DNA of 51,482 nucleotides from Bacillota bacterium (lineage in GTDB: Bacteria; Bacillota; Clostridia; Peptostreptococcales; Acidaminobacteraceae). Within the stretch, counting starts at the first letter, position 1. Each line of letters opens with the position of its first letter. This document shows positions 5,886-14,019 of this stretch, in pieces. The notes under the pieces are model-generated. The model ran no database searches and had not been told where the DNA came from. It was given only the letters and a program-made list of their open reading frames with translations. Location of the stretch: assembly GCA_024636005.1 (NCBI GenBank), contig JAGXHV010000061.1, forward strand, positions 1 through 51,482. The letters run 5' to 3'. The position numbers and the translations under genes were made by a program.

Positions 5886-7883
5886 TTAAGCGTTTTTGTT
5901 GTAGCGGATACGTTTTGTTTTGAAAAGATATCCTAGGGTGATAAAGATTATGAGTGTTGCACCTAAGTAGATATACCACAATGTATTGCTTTCCTTACCA
6001 TAGATGATAGTTTCAGGTGCCCCAAGTGGAATGTCTACAGGGACTTCTCTTTCTGGATATGTGATCGTTGCAGTGAAGTTGACATTGGTTGAGGAAGAAA
6101 TGGTCATGACATAATCCCCTTCAGTAACATTAAATGTACCTGATGTTCCTGTGAAATCGAGACCAGAGATTTTAATGTCAGGAACAGCTTTTGAAACATA
6201 ACTGACATCGACATCCAATTGACCAGGAGTGATAATTTTAATAACGTGGTTGATCAATGGAGATTTTTTATTGATAGTACCTTTTACAACTTCAATATCT
6301 CTGACCAATTGAGTATCTGGATCTAGGTCAACAATCTCTTCATCGATAGGTTCTTCTACTATAGGTTCCTCCACTGGTGGTTCAGGAGGAGGTATAACTG
6401 CAACTTCAAGTACTTCGATAGTTCTTGTGAGTGGACTTGCAAAGTTGCCTGCACTGTCTGATACTGTATAGGAAACATTGTAGATACCTGACTCGTTGGT
6501 ATTAACATTTCCTGTGATTTGAATATTGGCACTGATGTCACCGTCGATATTATCTGTTGCGGTAGCCCCAAGTTCTTCATACGCAGTGCCTTGATCGATT
6601 TTTATATATACATCTCCAATAAGGTTGATAACAGGTGGAATAGAGTCCACAATTGGTGGAGGCGTTGAACTTGTCAATAGACGAAGTGACGCTCCCATAT
6701 TTACCATTCCGTGTCCAAAAGTGGTGTCATATCCTGGACTTCCTAAATCCAAAGCTCCTTCAGCAAGTGCATTAAATACCATATCTGGTTGTGTGTCCGG
6801 ATTACTGGAATACATTAGGGCTGCCAATCCGGCAATGTAAGGTGAAGCGAAGGATGTACCGGACGCTGTGCCAATATACGTGGTTGTAGTAGCCACTCTA
6901 GCAGTACCTCCAGCCATTATTGTAAGCCCGGAGCCTGTATTCGAATAGGATGCTTTGTTATTGTAATAATCTACTGCACCAACTCCGATGACATTTTCAT
7001 ACGCTGCAGGATAGCTTAATGATGTTGAGCCTTCATTACCTGCTGCGGCAACTATTGTAACACCGCTACTTATAGCATTGTCCACTGCAAGTTTTAGAGC
7101 TGTAGATGCTGTTCGGCCGCCAATACTCATGTTAATGACGTCAGCTCCATTGGTTATAGCATATTCGATGCCGCTGATCATGGATGAATAAGTACCGGAA
7201 CCGGATGAGTTCATGACTTTCACAGCAAGCAATTTACTTTTTCCTGCTATGCCTGAGATGCCATAAGAATTGTCTGTGATGCCAGCAACAACACTGGCGA
7301 CCATTGTTCCATGGCCATTGTCATCCGCATAATTTGTACTGTTGGCAATAAAATTGTAACCACCGATGACATTTCCCTTCATATCGGTGTTACCCGAGCT
7401 GATACCTGTATCCAGAATTGCAATGATAATATTAGGATCACCAAGGGTTATATCCCAAGCCGCTGCAGTATTCATATTAGGAAGGTAGACTTGTGCAGGG
7501 TAATAGGGATCATTTGGGTCATAATCGATTTTTGTCAAATAGTCATATTCGGCAAAAACAACGTTTGGATTTTTCCTAAGGGAATTCAGAACTTCTTTTG
7601 CACGTTCGTTCTTTACTTTAATTACCTCTGCACTAATCGTTTTGAGTTCGAATAATGACTCAAGTTGCAATTGTGCACGAAGTGCCATTTTTGTGTTGGC
7701 AGGGGTCATTTTTTTGTAACCGACTATCAATTGTCCAGAAACATATGGTCTGGCCCATTCATCATAGGCAATTTCATCGGATTCAGCCAATCCAAAGGTG
7801 GGAAGTTCTGTTATTATTAAAGAAAAACATAATGAAAATATTAAATAGGGTACTAGGAGCGCTTTTGACCAATTATGTTTCAT
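5886..7883 (-). CDS. Membrane-anchored subtilisin-like serine protease (S8)
   Basis: 665 residues. A signal peptide (about 1-34) is followed by an inhibitor-type propeptide (45-118) and the S8 catalytic domain (about 130-400). The triad is D158 (LDTGIS), H191 (NGHGTMVAS) and S344 (GTSFASPY), with oxyanion Asn283 (AAGNEG). A DUF5011/Ig-like domain (about 411-492) and an acidic Pro-Glu linker (498-522) come next. A second beta-rich domain, a C-terminal membrane helix (about 634-655) and a basic tail end the protein, so it should stay on the outer face of the membrane. The start has GGAGG 7 bases upstream. It is encoded just downstream of the SpaA-repeat surface protein, a plausible substrate (inference). 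Confidence 0.92.
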   Translation of the reverse strand: MKHNWSKALLVPYLIFSLCFSLIITELPTFGLAESDEIAYDEWARPYVSGQLIVGYKKMTPANTKMALRAQLQLESLFELKTISAEVIKVKNERAKEVLNSLRKNPNVVFAEYDYLTKIDYDPNDPYYPAQVYLPNMNTAAAWDITLGDPNIIIAILDTGISSGNTDMKGNVIGGYNFIANSTNYADDNGHGTMVASVVAGITDNSYGISGIAGKSKLLAVKVMNSSGSGTYSSMISGIEYAITNGADVINMSIGGRTASTALKLAVDNAISSGVTIVAAAGNEGSTSLSYPAAYENVIGVGAVDYYNNKASYSNTGSGLTIMAGGTARVATTTTYIGTASGTSFASPYIAGLAALMYSSNPDTQPDMVFNALAEGALDLGSPGYDTTFGHGMVNMGASLRLLTSSTPPPIVDSIPPVINLIGDVYIKIDQGTAYEELGATATDNIDGDISANIQITGNVNTNESGIYNVSYTVSDSAGNFASPLTRTIEVLEVAVIPPPEPPVEEPIVEEPIDEEIVDLDPDTQLVRDIEVVKGTINKKSPLINHVIKIITPGQLDVDVSYVSKAVPDIKISGLDFTGTSGTFNVTEGDYVMTISSSTNVNFTATITYPEREVPVDIPLGAPETIIYGKESNTLWYIYLGATLIIFITLGYLFKTKRIRYNKNA

Positions 7884-7910
7884 GGCAAGACCTCCAATTC
7901 TAATTAGGAT

Positions 7911-7940
7911 AAGAAAGCACTCTGAAAGAGTGCTTTCTTT
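7911..7940 (-). terminator. Terminator after the surface protein gene
   Basis: Stem AAAGCACTC / GAGTGCTTT with loop TGAAA. The U run on the minus strand is short (TTTCTTAT), so partial readthrough into the protease gene is possible. Confidence 0.75.
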
Positions 7941-7957
7941 ACTACTAAGGAACTGTG

Positions 7958-10297
7958 TTATTCAATGAGCATTGGGATTCCGACAACCATATGAATTACA
8001 AAGAATTTGACATCAATTGCTGGCAGATCATTTGTGAACTGACCTGGTGCTTTTGGTATGTCATTGTAATCTTCATAGGTGCCAAAATGAACTTCATCAA
8101 GGATGACAATGTCAATGAGATGGAATGTTGTCACATAATAACCGTCTTCGATTCCTACTTCAACCTGACCGACATAAGTACCTTTAGTGATATCATTTTT
8201 TCCGGCGCCTGCATAGATGTCATAGTATTGTGATTCGCCTTCCGCAAGCTCAGGAGCCGCAATGTACCAACCCCAGTTTTTGTTGCCTCTGATGTCGTTA
8301 AGTTCTCCACCGCCATCAGGACCATAAATTGCATATGCTGTTTCGTAATTGTAATTCATTGTGTTCTTGAACATAAATCTGATTTCATCCACATCTCCTA
8401 CATTAAAACCAATTGTAGGTGTAATACTGGATCCTGTCATTGAGCCATCTTCATAAAGATCAACACTTACGAAAGTGAATCCATACTCATCGAGCTCAGT
8501 GATTGTGTAGTAGCCATATGGGAGAACGAGTGGAGTGACTGGAGTGACTTCACCAACTGGTGTGAACATCAATTCTCCAGTAACAGGGTCGCTTGTTGCT
8601 GTTGCAACTAAAGCATCTTGATCGTCATGGATCTCAAAGTCGAAGACTACTCCATCGATTGGATTTTCTCCAACGTCCACTTTGATACCGGTGATTTCAG
8701 AAGTCTTGAGTTCGTTAGTGAAAACGAATCGGATTTCGTCCACTTCACCAGCCATGAAGTTGATTTCCACGTCAGTGCCGGAGTCGACCATTTCGCCGTC
8801 TTCCCAGAGTTCATAACCCAGATAAGTGTATTCAGTGACAGTAAGTTCTTTGATGCTGTAATCGCCATAAGGAAGAACGAGAGGAGTCACAGGATCGACT
8901 TCACCAACAGGGAGGAACCAGAGTTCGCCTGTTGTTTCGTGGCTTTCAGCAGTGGCGATGAGTTCATCGAGAGCGTTGTAGATCTCGAAGTCGAAGTTCA
9001 TGTCAAGGATTGGGTTGCCATCTGGATCCACTTTGATACCGGTGATGTCGGAAGTTTTGAGTTCGTTGGAGAAAATGAAGTGGATTGTATCAACTTCACC
9101 AACCATGAAATCAATTTCTTCAGCTATTCCTGAGGAATCAAAGAGGCCATCTAATAATAGTTCATATCCCAAGTAGTCATATTCAGTGGCGGTAATTTCT
9201 TTGATGCTGTACATACCATAAGGAAGAACCAGTGGATTTACAGGATCGACTTCACCAACAGGCATGAAACTTAAGACTCCAGTGGAGCTGTCACTTTCAG
9301 CTGTGGCAACAAGTTCGTCAAGTTCGTTGTAGATCTCAAAGTCGAAATTGACACCAAGAATTGGTTCTCCTTCACCATCCACTTTGATACCGGTGATTTC
9401 ACTGGTTTTCAATTGATTATAAAAATAGAATGTGAAATCAATATCGTTTGAAGAAGTGAATTCAAAGAATGGATCAGTATCTCCTTCGCTAATCAATGCT
9501 CCAAGTAAATCTCGGAGCTCATACCTTACAAATTCATAACCTGTTTCATCCAGTTCATAAATTGTATATACGCCTTCCGGTAATTCTAGACTAAGCAGAT
9601 CAATCATTTCTGGTATTGGATCACCCAATTCATCAAGCATTGTAAAGTACATCTCACCTGTATTGGGGTCACTAAATGCTGTGACAACTAAGTTGTCTTC
9701 GGAATCATAGATCTCAAAATCAAATGAAACTCCAGAAATTGGAATTTCAAGACCTTCAGCATTGTACTTGTAACCTGAAATGATGCTGTATATTTCTGTC
9801 GTAGACTCATAGGCAGCGACATAAAAGTGGCTTATATCAGCTGGTAGAGTCACTTCAAGTGTTTCTCCAAGTGCCAGTGGTTCTGGAAGAATCATTACAT
9901 AAGCGTTTGTTCCAGATTTTATGATAAAGTATTCGAGGTCTCTTGGAGGATCAGATGGAACAATGTCATAGGACATTGTATCCTCATTCCAAATGACATC
10001 AGGAATAGGGTTGGCATAGTGTAGTGTATATGTGGTTATTCCTCCTTGTGGAGGAGTGAAGTAGACATAGTCGCTACTATCACCCCAAGCTTCAATTTTC
10101 TCCATCCAGAGGAATGGATCATAGCCTGCATCAACAAGGTAGGTGTTAATTTTTGGCATCACTACTTCTACGCTTTGTGATCCCTTTACATCAATTGGGC
10201 CAATGTAATCAAGGATTACAGGCACCGCAAATACAGAAAAACTACCTCCGAATATCATCAGGGTAGCTAGAAGAATGCTTAATAGTTTATTTCTCAT
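7958..10297 (-). CDS. Secreted surface protein with SpaA/Cna_B-type repeats
   Basis: 779 residues from the ATG at 10297 (GAGGG 7 bases upstream). A start further upstream would run through the riboswitch. A signal peptide (1-24) leads to an N-terminal domain (25-170). Four prealbumin-like repeats follow: a divergent one (about 173-300) and three closely related 117-residue units starting at ITGIKVD (301, 418 and 535). Each carries FDFEIY near its start and YSIKE- or YTITE-like text later, the usual place of the Glu in SpaA-type isopeptide domains. The C-terminal 130 residues are unlike the repeats. There is no LPxTG motif, membrane helix or SLH domain, so the means of attachment is unknown. 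The gene is preceded by a c-di-GMP riboswitch. Confidence 0.85.
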   Translation of the reverse strand: MRNKLLSILLATLMIFGGSFSVFAVPVILDYIGPIDVKGSQSVEVVMPKINTYLVDAGYDPFLWMEKIEAWGDSSDYVYFTPPQGGITTYTLHYANPIPDVIWNEDTMSYDIVPSDPPRDLEYFIIKSGTNAYVMILPEPLALGETLEVTLPADISHFYVAAYESTTEIYSIISGYKYNAEGLEIPISGVSFDFEIYDSEDNLVVTAFSDPNTGEMYFTMLDELGDPIPEMIDLLSLELPEGVYTIYELDETGYEFVRYELRDLLGALISEGDTDPFFEFTSSNDIDFTFYFYNQLKTSEITGIKVDGEGEPILGVNFDFEIYNELDELVATAESDSSTGVLSFMPVGEVDPVNPLVLPYGMYSIKEITATEYDYLGYELLLDGLFDSSGIAEEIDFMVGEVDTIHFIFSNELKTSDITGIKVDPDGNPILDMNFDFEIYNALDELIATAESHETTGELWFLPVGEVDPVTPLVLPYGDYSIKELTVTEYTYLGYELWEDGEMVDSGTDVEINFMAGEVDEIRFVFTNELKTSEITGIKVDVGENPIDGVVFDFEIHDDQDALVATATSDPVTGELMFTPVGEVTPVTPLVLPYGYYTITELDEYGFTFVSVDLYEDGSMTGSSITPTIGFNVGDVDEIRFMFKNTMNYNYETAYAIYGPDGGGELNDIRGNKNWGWYIAAPELAEGESQYYDIYAGAGKNDITKGTYVGQVEVGIEDGYYVTTFHLIDIVILDEVHFGTYEDYNDIPKAPGQFTNDLPAIDVKFFVIHMVVGIPMLIE
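8354..9397 (-). repeat. Three 351-bp in-frame repeats in the surface protein gene
   Basis: The DNA around CCACTTTGATACCGGTGAT recurs at 8678, 9029 and 9380, exactly 351 bp apart, corresponding to 117 codons. Long stretches are nearly identical at the DNA level, which suggests recent duplication or gene conversion. Confidence 0.9.
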
Positions 10298-10367
10298 AAT
10301 ATTACCCTCTTTCGCATCATATAGAATTAATGTTAATTTCAACAGTTGATGAAAATTCCTATCTATA

Positions 10368-10470
10368 ATCTGCAACCAGACGATCATGGCAAGGGAATAG
10401 TTAATGTCCAAATTTGCTTTAGATTCTTGGCTTTGCGTCCTACTCTTTCAAGCAGTTTGCTGATTTTCAC
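10368..10470 (-). ncRNA. Class I c-di-GMP riboswitch (GEMM-I)
   Basis: Read on the minus strand, the conserved aptamer parts appear in order: CAGCAAACTG (10453-10461), a GAAA tetraloop (10446-10449), GACGCAAAGCC (10429-10439), CTAA (10419-10422) and closing CTGGTTGC (10372-10379). GAAAATC and GATTATAG at the edges can form P1. No U-run terminator follows. TATAGA just after the aptamer is complementary to TCTATA about 40 nt downstream, which may form the switching hairpin near the ribosome site. The aptamer lies 70 nt upstream of the SpaA-repeat gene. Confidence 0.9.
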
Positions 10471-10545
10471 TCACCTCCTTTGTGCAATTGAATTCGTACA
10501 AGTTCTGTATACCCAATTTTTAAAAAATGAAACGTACAAATGCAT

Positions 10546-10574
10546 TTGACACTGGAATCAAATCTGTATAGAAT
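10546..10574 (+). promoter_or_regulatory. Promoter of the GntR-NiaR pair
   Basis: TTGACA, 17 bp, TAGAAT; the ATG follows 29 bp after the -10, with TGGAGG as ribosome site. The remaining 10471-10545 holds the divergent minus-strand promoter region of the riboswitch transcript; a TATACA at about 10505-10510 is a possible -10. Confidence 0.8.
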
Positions 10575-10603
10575 AATAGGGAATAGATTACCCTGGAGGC
10601 AAT

Positions 10604-11272
10604 ATGGATCTTTTTGATCAAAAGAAGGAAAACAAATCTTTGACGTCTTTGATTTTTGATAGAATCAGAGAAGATATTTTGAATGGTCGATATTTGACAG
10701 GAGACAAACTGGTAGAAATCAAATTGGCGGATGAACTTGGAGTCAGCAGGACACCTGTGCGTGAAGCACTGAAACAACTGGAACTGGACGGCCTTGTGGA
10801 CAACATCCCAAATCGGGGAGTTGTTGTGAAGGGAATAAGCCAAGATGACATTGATGATATATTGACTATCCGTCTTTGCATTGAAGGTCTTGTCGGACAA
10901 TGGGCAGCGGAACGCATTTTGGATGAAGAAGTGAAGGAACTTGAAGAGATTTTTGACTTGATGGAGTTTTACACCTCAAAAGGGGATGTCGACAAGATTT
11001 TCGAACTCAATACGAAATTCCACGAAACACTTTATAAGGCTACGAAGAGTAGATATCTTGAAGGTGTACTCAAAGATTTTCAATTATTCATCAAATCTTC
11101 TCGCAACAATTCACTCAAGACAGCGGGAAGACTATTCACAGCACTTGAAGAACATAGAAACATACTCGATGCCATCAAAAACCATGATCGAGAAAGTACC
11201 AGAAATTCACTTGTTAAACACATTTCCGAGTCGAATGAAAACATCAAATCATTGGTGATCAAACAAAAATAA
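10604..11272 (+). CDS. GntR family transcriptional regulator, FCD (FadR) type
   Basis: 222 residues. The winged HTH (about 10-75) shows the family pattern ILNGRYLTGDKLVEIKLADELGVSRTPVREALKQLE. The FCD ligand domain (about 85-210) is all-helical with the expected metal-site pattern: FELNTKFHETLY, EEHRNILDAIKNHD and LVKHISES. Such proteins usually sense a small carboxylic acid through a bound metal. It is followed after 14 bp by niaR, so the two are co-transcribed. The ligand cannot be read from the sequence; the nearest candidate target is the EIIC-type gene after niaR. Confidence 0.88.
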   Translation: MDLFDQKKENKSLTSLIFDRIREDILNGRYLTGDKLVEIKLADELGVSRTPVREALKQLELDGLVDNIPNRGVVVKGISQDDIDDILTIRLCIEGLVGQWAAERILDEEVKELEEIFDLMEFYTSKGDVDKIFELNTKFHETLYKATKSRYLEGVLKDFQLFIKSSRNNSLKTAGRLFTALEEHRNILDAIKNHDRESTRNSLVKHISESNENIKSLVIKQK

Positions 11273-11286
11273 CGGAGGCAGCCTGA

Positions 11287-11799
11287 ATGTCAGAGTTTAG
11301 AAGAAAAGCCATCATCAAGCAATTGGAAGATTCCGACCGGCCAATTACAGGATCAGAATTGGCTGAAGTCTTTGATGTTTCAAGACAAGTCATCGTACAG
11401 GACATTGCGATTATCAGAGCGTCTGGACTTCATGTCATGGCGACATCCAATGGGTATTTGATCCCGAAATTAAAGAAAACTTCCCACTTGATCAAAACCT
11501 TCGTCTCAAAGCATAATGGTTTTGAGAACATGGAAGAGGAACTTGAGATTATTGTAGAATACGGTGGCAAAGTTATAGATGTCATCGTTGAGCATCCAGT
11601 TTATGGTGAGATTGTGGGTACATTACATATTTCCAGTAAGGAAGATGTCGTCAAATTTCTGAAAAAAGTTAAGGAATCCGGCGCAAATCCACTCTCCATA
11701 TTGACACAAGGAGACCATATACACACTATTGAAGTGCCAAGTGAAAAGGTATTTCGGTTGATTATGGATGAACTTAGAACAAAAAATTACGTCGAATAA
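11287..11799 (+). CDS. niaR: NAD biosynthesis/niacin-responsive repressor NiaR
   Basis: 170 residues, full family length. An HTH_11 domain (1-60: ITGSELAEVFDVSRQVIVQDIAIIRASG) is followed by the 3H domain (about 70-168), named for three conserved His. Candidates visible here are VEHPVYGE and GDHIHTIEV, with SKHNGFE also conserved in position. In the family the metal site binds nicotinic acid and the protein represses NAD synthesis or niacin uptake genes. No nad genes are in this window, so its targets are elsewhere or include the next gene. Confidence 0.9.
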   Translation: MSEFRRKAIIKQLEDSDRPITGSELAEVFDVSRQVIVQDIAIIRASGLHVMATSNGYLIPKLKKTSHLIKTFVSKHNGFENMEEELEIIVEYGGKVIDVIVEHPVYGEIVGTLHISSKEDVVKFLKKVKESGANPLSILTQGDHIHTIEVPSEKVFRLIMDELRTKNYVE

Positions 11800-11802
11800 A
11801 TG

Positions 11803-11826
11803 GAGGGGAATTTTCCCCTTTTTTTT
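11803..11826 (+). terminator. Terminator after niaR
   Basis: AGGGGAA, loop TTTT-overlap, TTCCCCTT and an eight-T run. Confidence 0.85.
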
Positions 11827-11881
11827 AAAGCAATGCATGACAAGACATCTGTATACTCATAAATAAAGGGGAAAATGAAAT

Positions 11882-12910
11882 ATGAAAATTAGACAGTACT
11901 TCACAAAAACGTTGAATGGTATGGCACTTGGTTTATTTGCATCGTTGATTATCGGTCTTATTTTGAAACAAATCGGTGAACTTTCAGGGATTGCTTTGTT
12001 GTCTACATTCGGAAGTGTGGCTCAGGTTCTTATGGGTCCTGCTATTGGTGCGGCTGTCGCCTATAGCGTAGGCGCATCGCCACTTGGAATATTTGCTTCG
12101 ATAGTGGCAGGTGCCATCGGTGCTGGAAGTGTAAAAGTGATTGAGACTGGTCAAATGGTGATCGGCATCGGAGAGCCAATGGGAGCCTTTATTGCAGGAC
12201 TTGCAGCAGCAGAATTTTCGAAGATTATTGCGGGCAAAACCAAAGTGGATATTGTAGTTGTTCCAGCGCTCACAATTATTGTCGGTGGTCTTGTCGGAGT
12301 GACTCTAAGTCCTATTATCGCAGGGTTTATGAAAGCATTTGGAGGATTGATCAACTCAGCGACTGTACTTCAGCCTATTCCAATGGGTATAATTTTGGCA
12401 GTTGTCATGGGTATGGTGCTCACTCTTCCAATAAGCAGTGCGGCACTTGCCATTTCCATGGGACTCTCAGGAATTGCTGCTGGCGCTTCACTAGTAGGTT
12501 GTGCTTGTCAAATGATAGGTTTTGCCACAATCAGTTATAGAGAAAATGGTATGGGTGGTGCTATTGCTCAGGGCCTTGGAACTTCAATGCTCCAGGTTCC
12601 AAACATTATCAAGAATCCTAAAATATGGATTCCACCAATTGTTGCCAGTGCTCTACTCGGACCTGTAAGCACAACACTGCTGAAAATGGAAAGCAATAGT
12701 ATTGGTGCCGGAATGGGTACCAGTGGTCTCGTCGGACAATTCGGTGCATACGCCGCAATGGGAGACAAAATGGCTTTGACAACATTTTTACTCATTATTG
12801 CTGTGATGCATTTCATTTTACCTGCTGTCATTTCACTCGGTATCAGTGAATGGATGAGGAAGAAGGAATGGATCAAACCTGGTGATTTGCTGCTTTCAGA
12901 GAACAAATAA
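11882..12910 (+). CDS. EIIC-type membrane protein (PTS_EIIC_2/PfoR-like family)
   Basis: 342 residues, very hydrophobic with about ten membrane segments and many Gly/Ala-rich helices (GAIGAGSVKVIETGQMVIGIGEPMGAF cut across two helices). The pattern matches the PTS_EIIC_2 family, earlier called PfoR-like, of which members often stand alone without EIIA/EIIB, as here. Substrate unknown. AAAGGGG precedes the ATG. It follows the GntR-NiaR pair on the same strand after a terminator and has its own TATACT region at 11852-11857 overlapping GACAAGACATCTGT, so control by one of the two regulators is plausible. A niacin-related transport role is only inference. Confidence 0.7.
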   Translation: MKIRQYFTKTLNGMALGLFASLIIGLILKQIGELSGIALLSTFGSVAQVLMGPAIGAAVAYSVGASPLGIFASIVAGAIGAGSVKVIETGQMVIGIGEPMGAFIAGLAAAEFSKIIAGKTKVDIVVVPALTIIVGGLVGVTLSPIIAGFMKAFGGLINSATVLQPIPMGIILAVVMGMVLTLPISSAALAISMGLSGIAAGASLVGCACQMIGFATISYRENGMGGAIAQGLGTSMLQVPNIIKNPKIWIPPIVASALLGPVSTTLLKMESNSIGAGMGTSGLVGQFGAYAAMGDKMALTTFLLIIAVMHFILPAVISLGISEWMRKKEWIKPGDLLLSENK

Positions 12911-12929
12911 CAATTGATCAAAACAACAA

Positions 12930-12971
12930 AATGCCCGATCAATATCTCTATTGAGCGGGCATTTATTTTTT
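12930..12971. terminator. Bidirectional terminator
   Basis: Stem ATGCCCGATCAATA / TATTGAGCGGGCAT with loop TCTC and T-rich tail on the plus strand. It lies between the convergent EIIC-type gene and the small Cys protein and overlaps the latter's stop codon. Confidence 0.85.
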
Positions 12972-13136
12972 CTTTGGTTCAAAACCCTTACAGGGTTCGC
13001 CTGAGGATTTTCTGACGACTTCTGATGGCATTTGCTTGGACTTGAATCCGAAAAGACGGCAACCCATTGGATTAGTTGGATCCCATGTGACATAATAGTG
13101 AATGCATCGTCTACAATCTATCCGTTCATTCTGCAT
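12963..13136 (-). CDS. 57-residue cysteine-containing small protein
   Basis: The ATG at 13136 is preceded by GGAGG with 5-base spacing. The product begins MQNERIDCRRCIHYYVTWDP and ends GEPCKGFEPKKK. Four Cys (8, 11, 26 and 49) in a CxxC...C...C arrangement suggest a metal site. The text YYVTWDP, GCRLFGFKSKQMPS and the SSGxPCxGFE ending recur in a widespread family of short bacterial proteins that databases often name uracil-DNA glycosylase without good reason. No catalytic domain fits in 57 residues. Function unknown; the good ribosome site and family resemblance support it as a real gene. Confidence 0.8.
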   Translation of the reverse strand: MQNERIDCRRCIHYYVTWDPTNPMGCRLFGFKSKQMPSEVVRKSSGEPCKGFEPKKK

Positions 13137-13200
13137 AGTGACCTCCTTTTTCAGTGGTACTTCAATTATACAAAACTATGTTTATGTTGGCAATTGGATG

Positions 13201-13209
13201 TGTTATAAT
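13201..13209 (+). promoter_or_regulatory. Extended -10 promoter of murI
   Basis: TGTTATAAT, an extended -10 (TGn-TATAAT), with a weak -35. Transcription would begin near 13216, which argues against the furthest-upstream murI start codon at 13225. Confidence 0.65.
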
Positions 13210-13230
13210 GATGCTTGAAAAGGATTGGTG

Positions 13231-14019
13231 GTGTATAGATTGGATAAATTCAGCAAAATCGGGGTATTTGATTCGGGACTGGGTGGATTGTCAGTTCTAC
13301 ATACAATAAGGAAGATCATGCCAAATGAGTCTTTGATCTATATTGGAGATTCAAGGAATTCACCTTATGGTACAAAGGAAAAATCTGAAGTGCTTAATCT
13401 TTCCAAACAAGTATGTGACACTCTTGTTTCAAAAGATGTCAAAGCGATCGTCATCGCGTGCAACACTGCAACGAGTGCAGCCGTGAATGAACTCAGGACG
13501 ACTTATGATATCCCGATAATAGGGATGGAACCAGCCATAAAACCGGCCCTTAGACAAACTGATGGAAAAGTCCTGGTACTTGCCACGGAAATGACCTTAA
13601 AGGAAGAGAAGTTTAGGCAGTTGGTAGAAAGTTTGGAAGATGGTTACCGCATCATAAAATGGCCCGCTCCAGAGTGGGTTGAGCTTGTGGAAAATCATAT
13701 GTCAGATAGTGACCATGTAAAAAAAGAGGTAGAGATATTTCTAGATCAGGTTACTGAAAAGATAGATGCCGTCGTTCTCGGGTGCACCCATTTCATATTT
13801 TTAAAACCATATATCAGGACATATTATAAAGATCAAGTGGAAATATTTGATGGGAACATGGGAACCGCATTACAACTCAAAAATTTACTAGAATCCCACA
13901 AATGGTTGAATGACAAGTCCGAAGCGGGTTCCGTAGAGATAATAAACACCAAATCAGGTGTCTTTGTTGAGAAATCATATGAGATGTTCGATTGGCTTGA
14001 AACGAGGGATGAAATTTGA
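13231..14019 (+). CDS. murI: Glutamate racemase
   Basis: Makes D-glutamate for peptidoglycan. The family motifs are complete: IGVFDSGLGGLSVL, the first catalytic Cys in VIACNTATSA, and the second in VLGCTHFIFL with its His. About 262 residues, the normal length. The start is uncertain: TTG 13225 touches the ribosome site AAGGA, GTG 13231 is 6 bases from it, and TTG 13240 has GGTGG 8 bases upstream; I favour 13231. The 3' end overlaps the next small gene by 4 bp. Confidence 0.94.
   Translation: MYRLDKFSKIGVFDSGLGGLSVLHTIRKIMPNESLIYIGDSRNSPYGTKEKSEVLNLSKQVCDTLVSKDVKAIVIACNTATSAAVNELRTTYDIPIIGMEPAIKPALRQTDGKVLVLATEMTLKEEKFRQLVESLEDGYRIIKWPAPEWVELVENHMSDSDHVKKEVEIFLDQVTEKIDAVVLGCTHFIFLKPYIRTYYKDQVEIFDGNMGTALQLKNLLESHKWLNDKSEAGSVEIINTKSGVFVEKSYEMFDWLETRDEI

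Noticed and set aside
8618-9133. Plus-strand 171-residue open frame
   Set aside because: It mirrors the 351-bp repeats of the minus-strand surface protein gene and has no ribosome site; it is an antisense shadow.
10298-10411. N-terminal extension of the surface protein to 10411
   Set aside because: The extra 38 codons translate the riboswitch aptamer, and the signal peptide begins at the ATG at 10297, which has its own ribosome site.
11835-11860. NiaR operator before the EIIC-type gene
   Set aside because: GACAAGACATCTGT is suggestive, but I cannot confirm a match to a NiaR consensus from memory, so it is kept as a hypothesis and not listed as a site.
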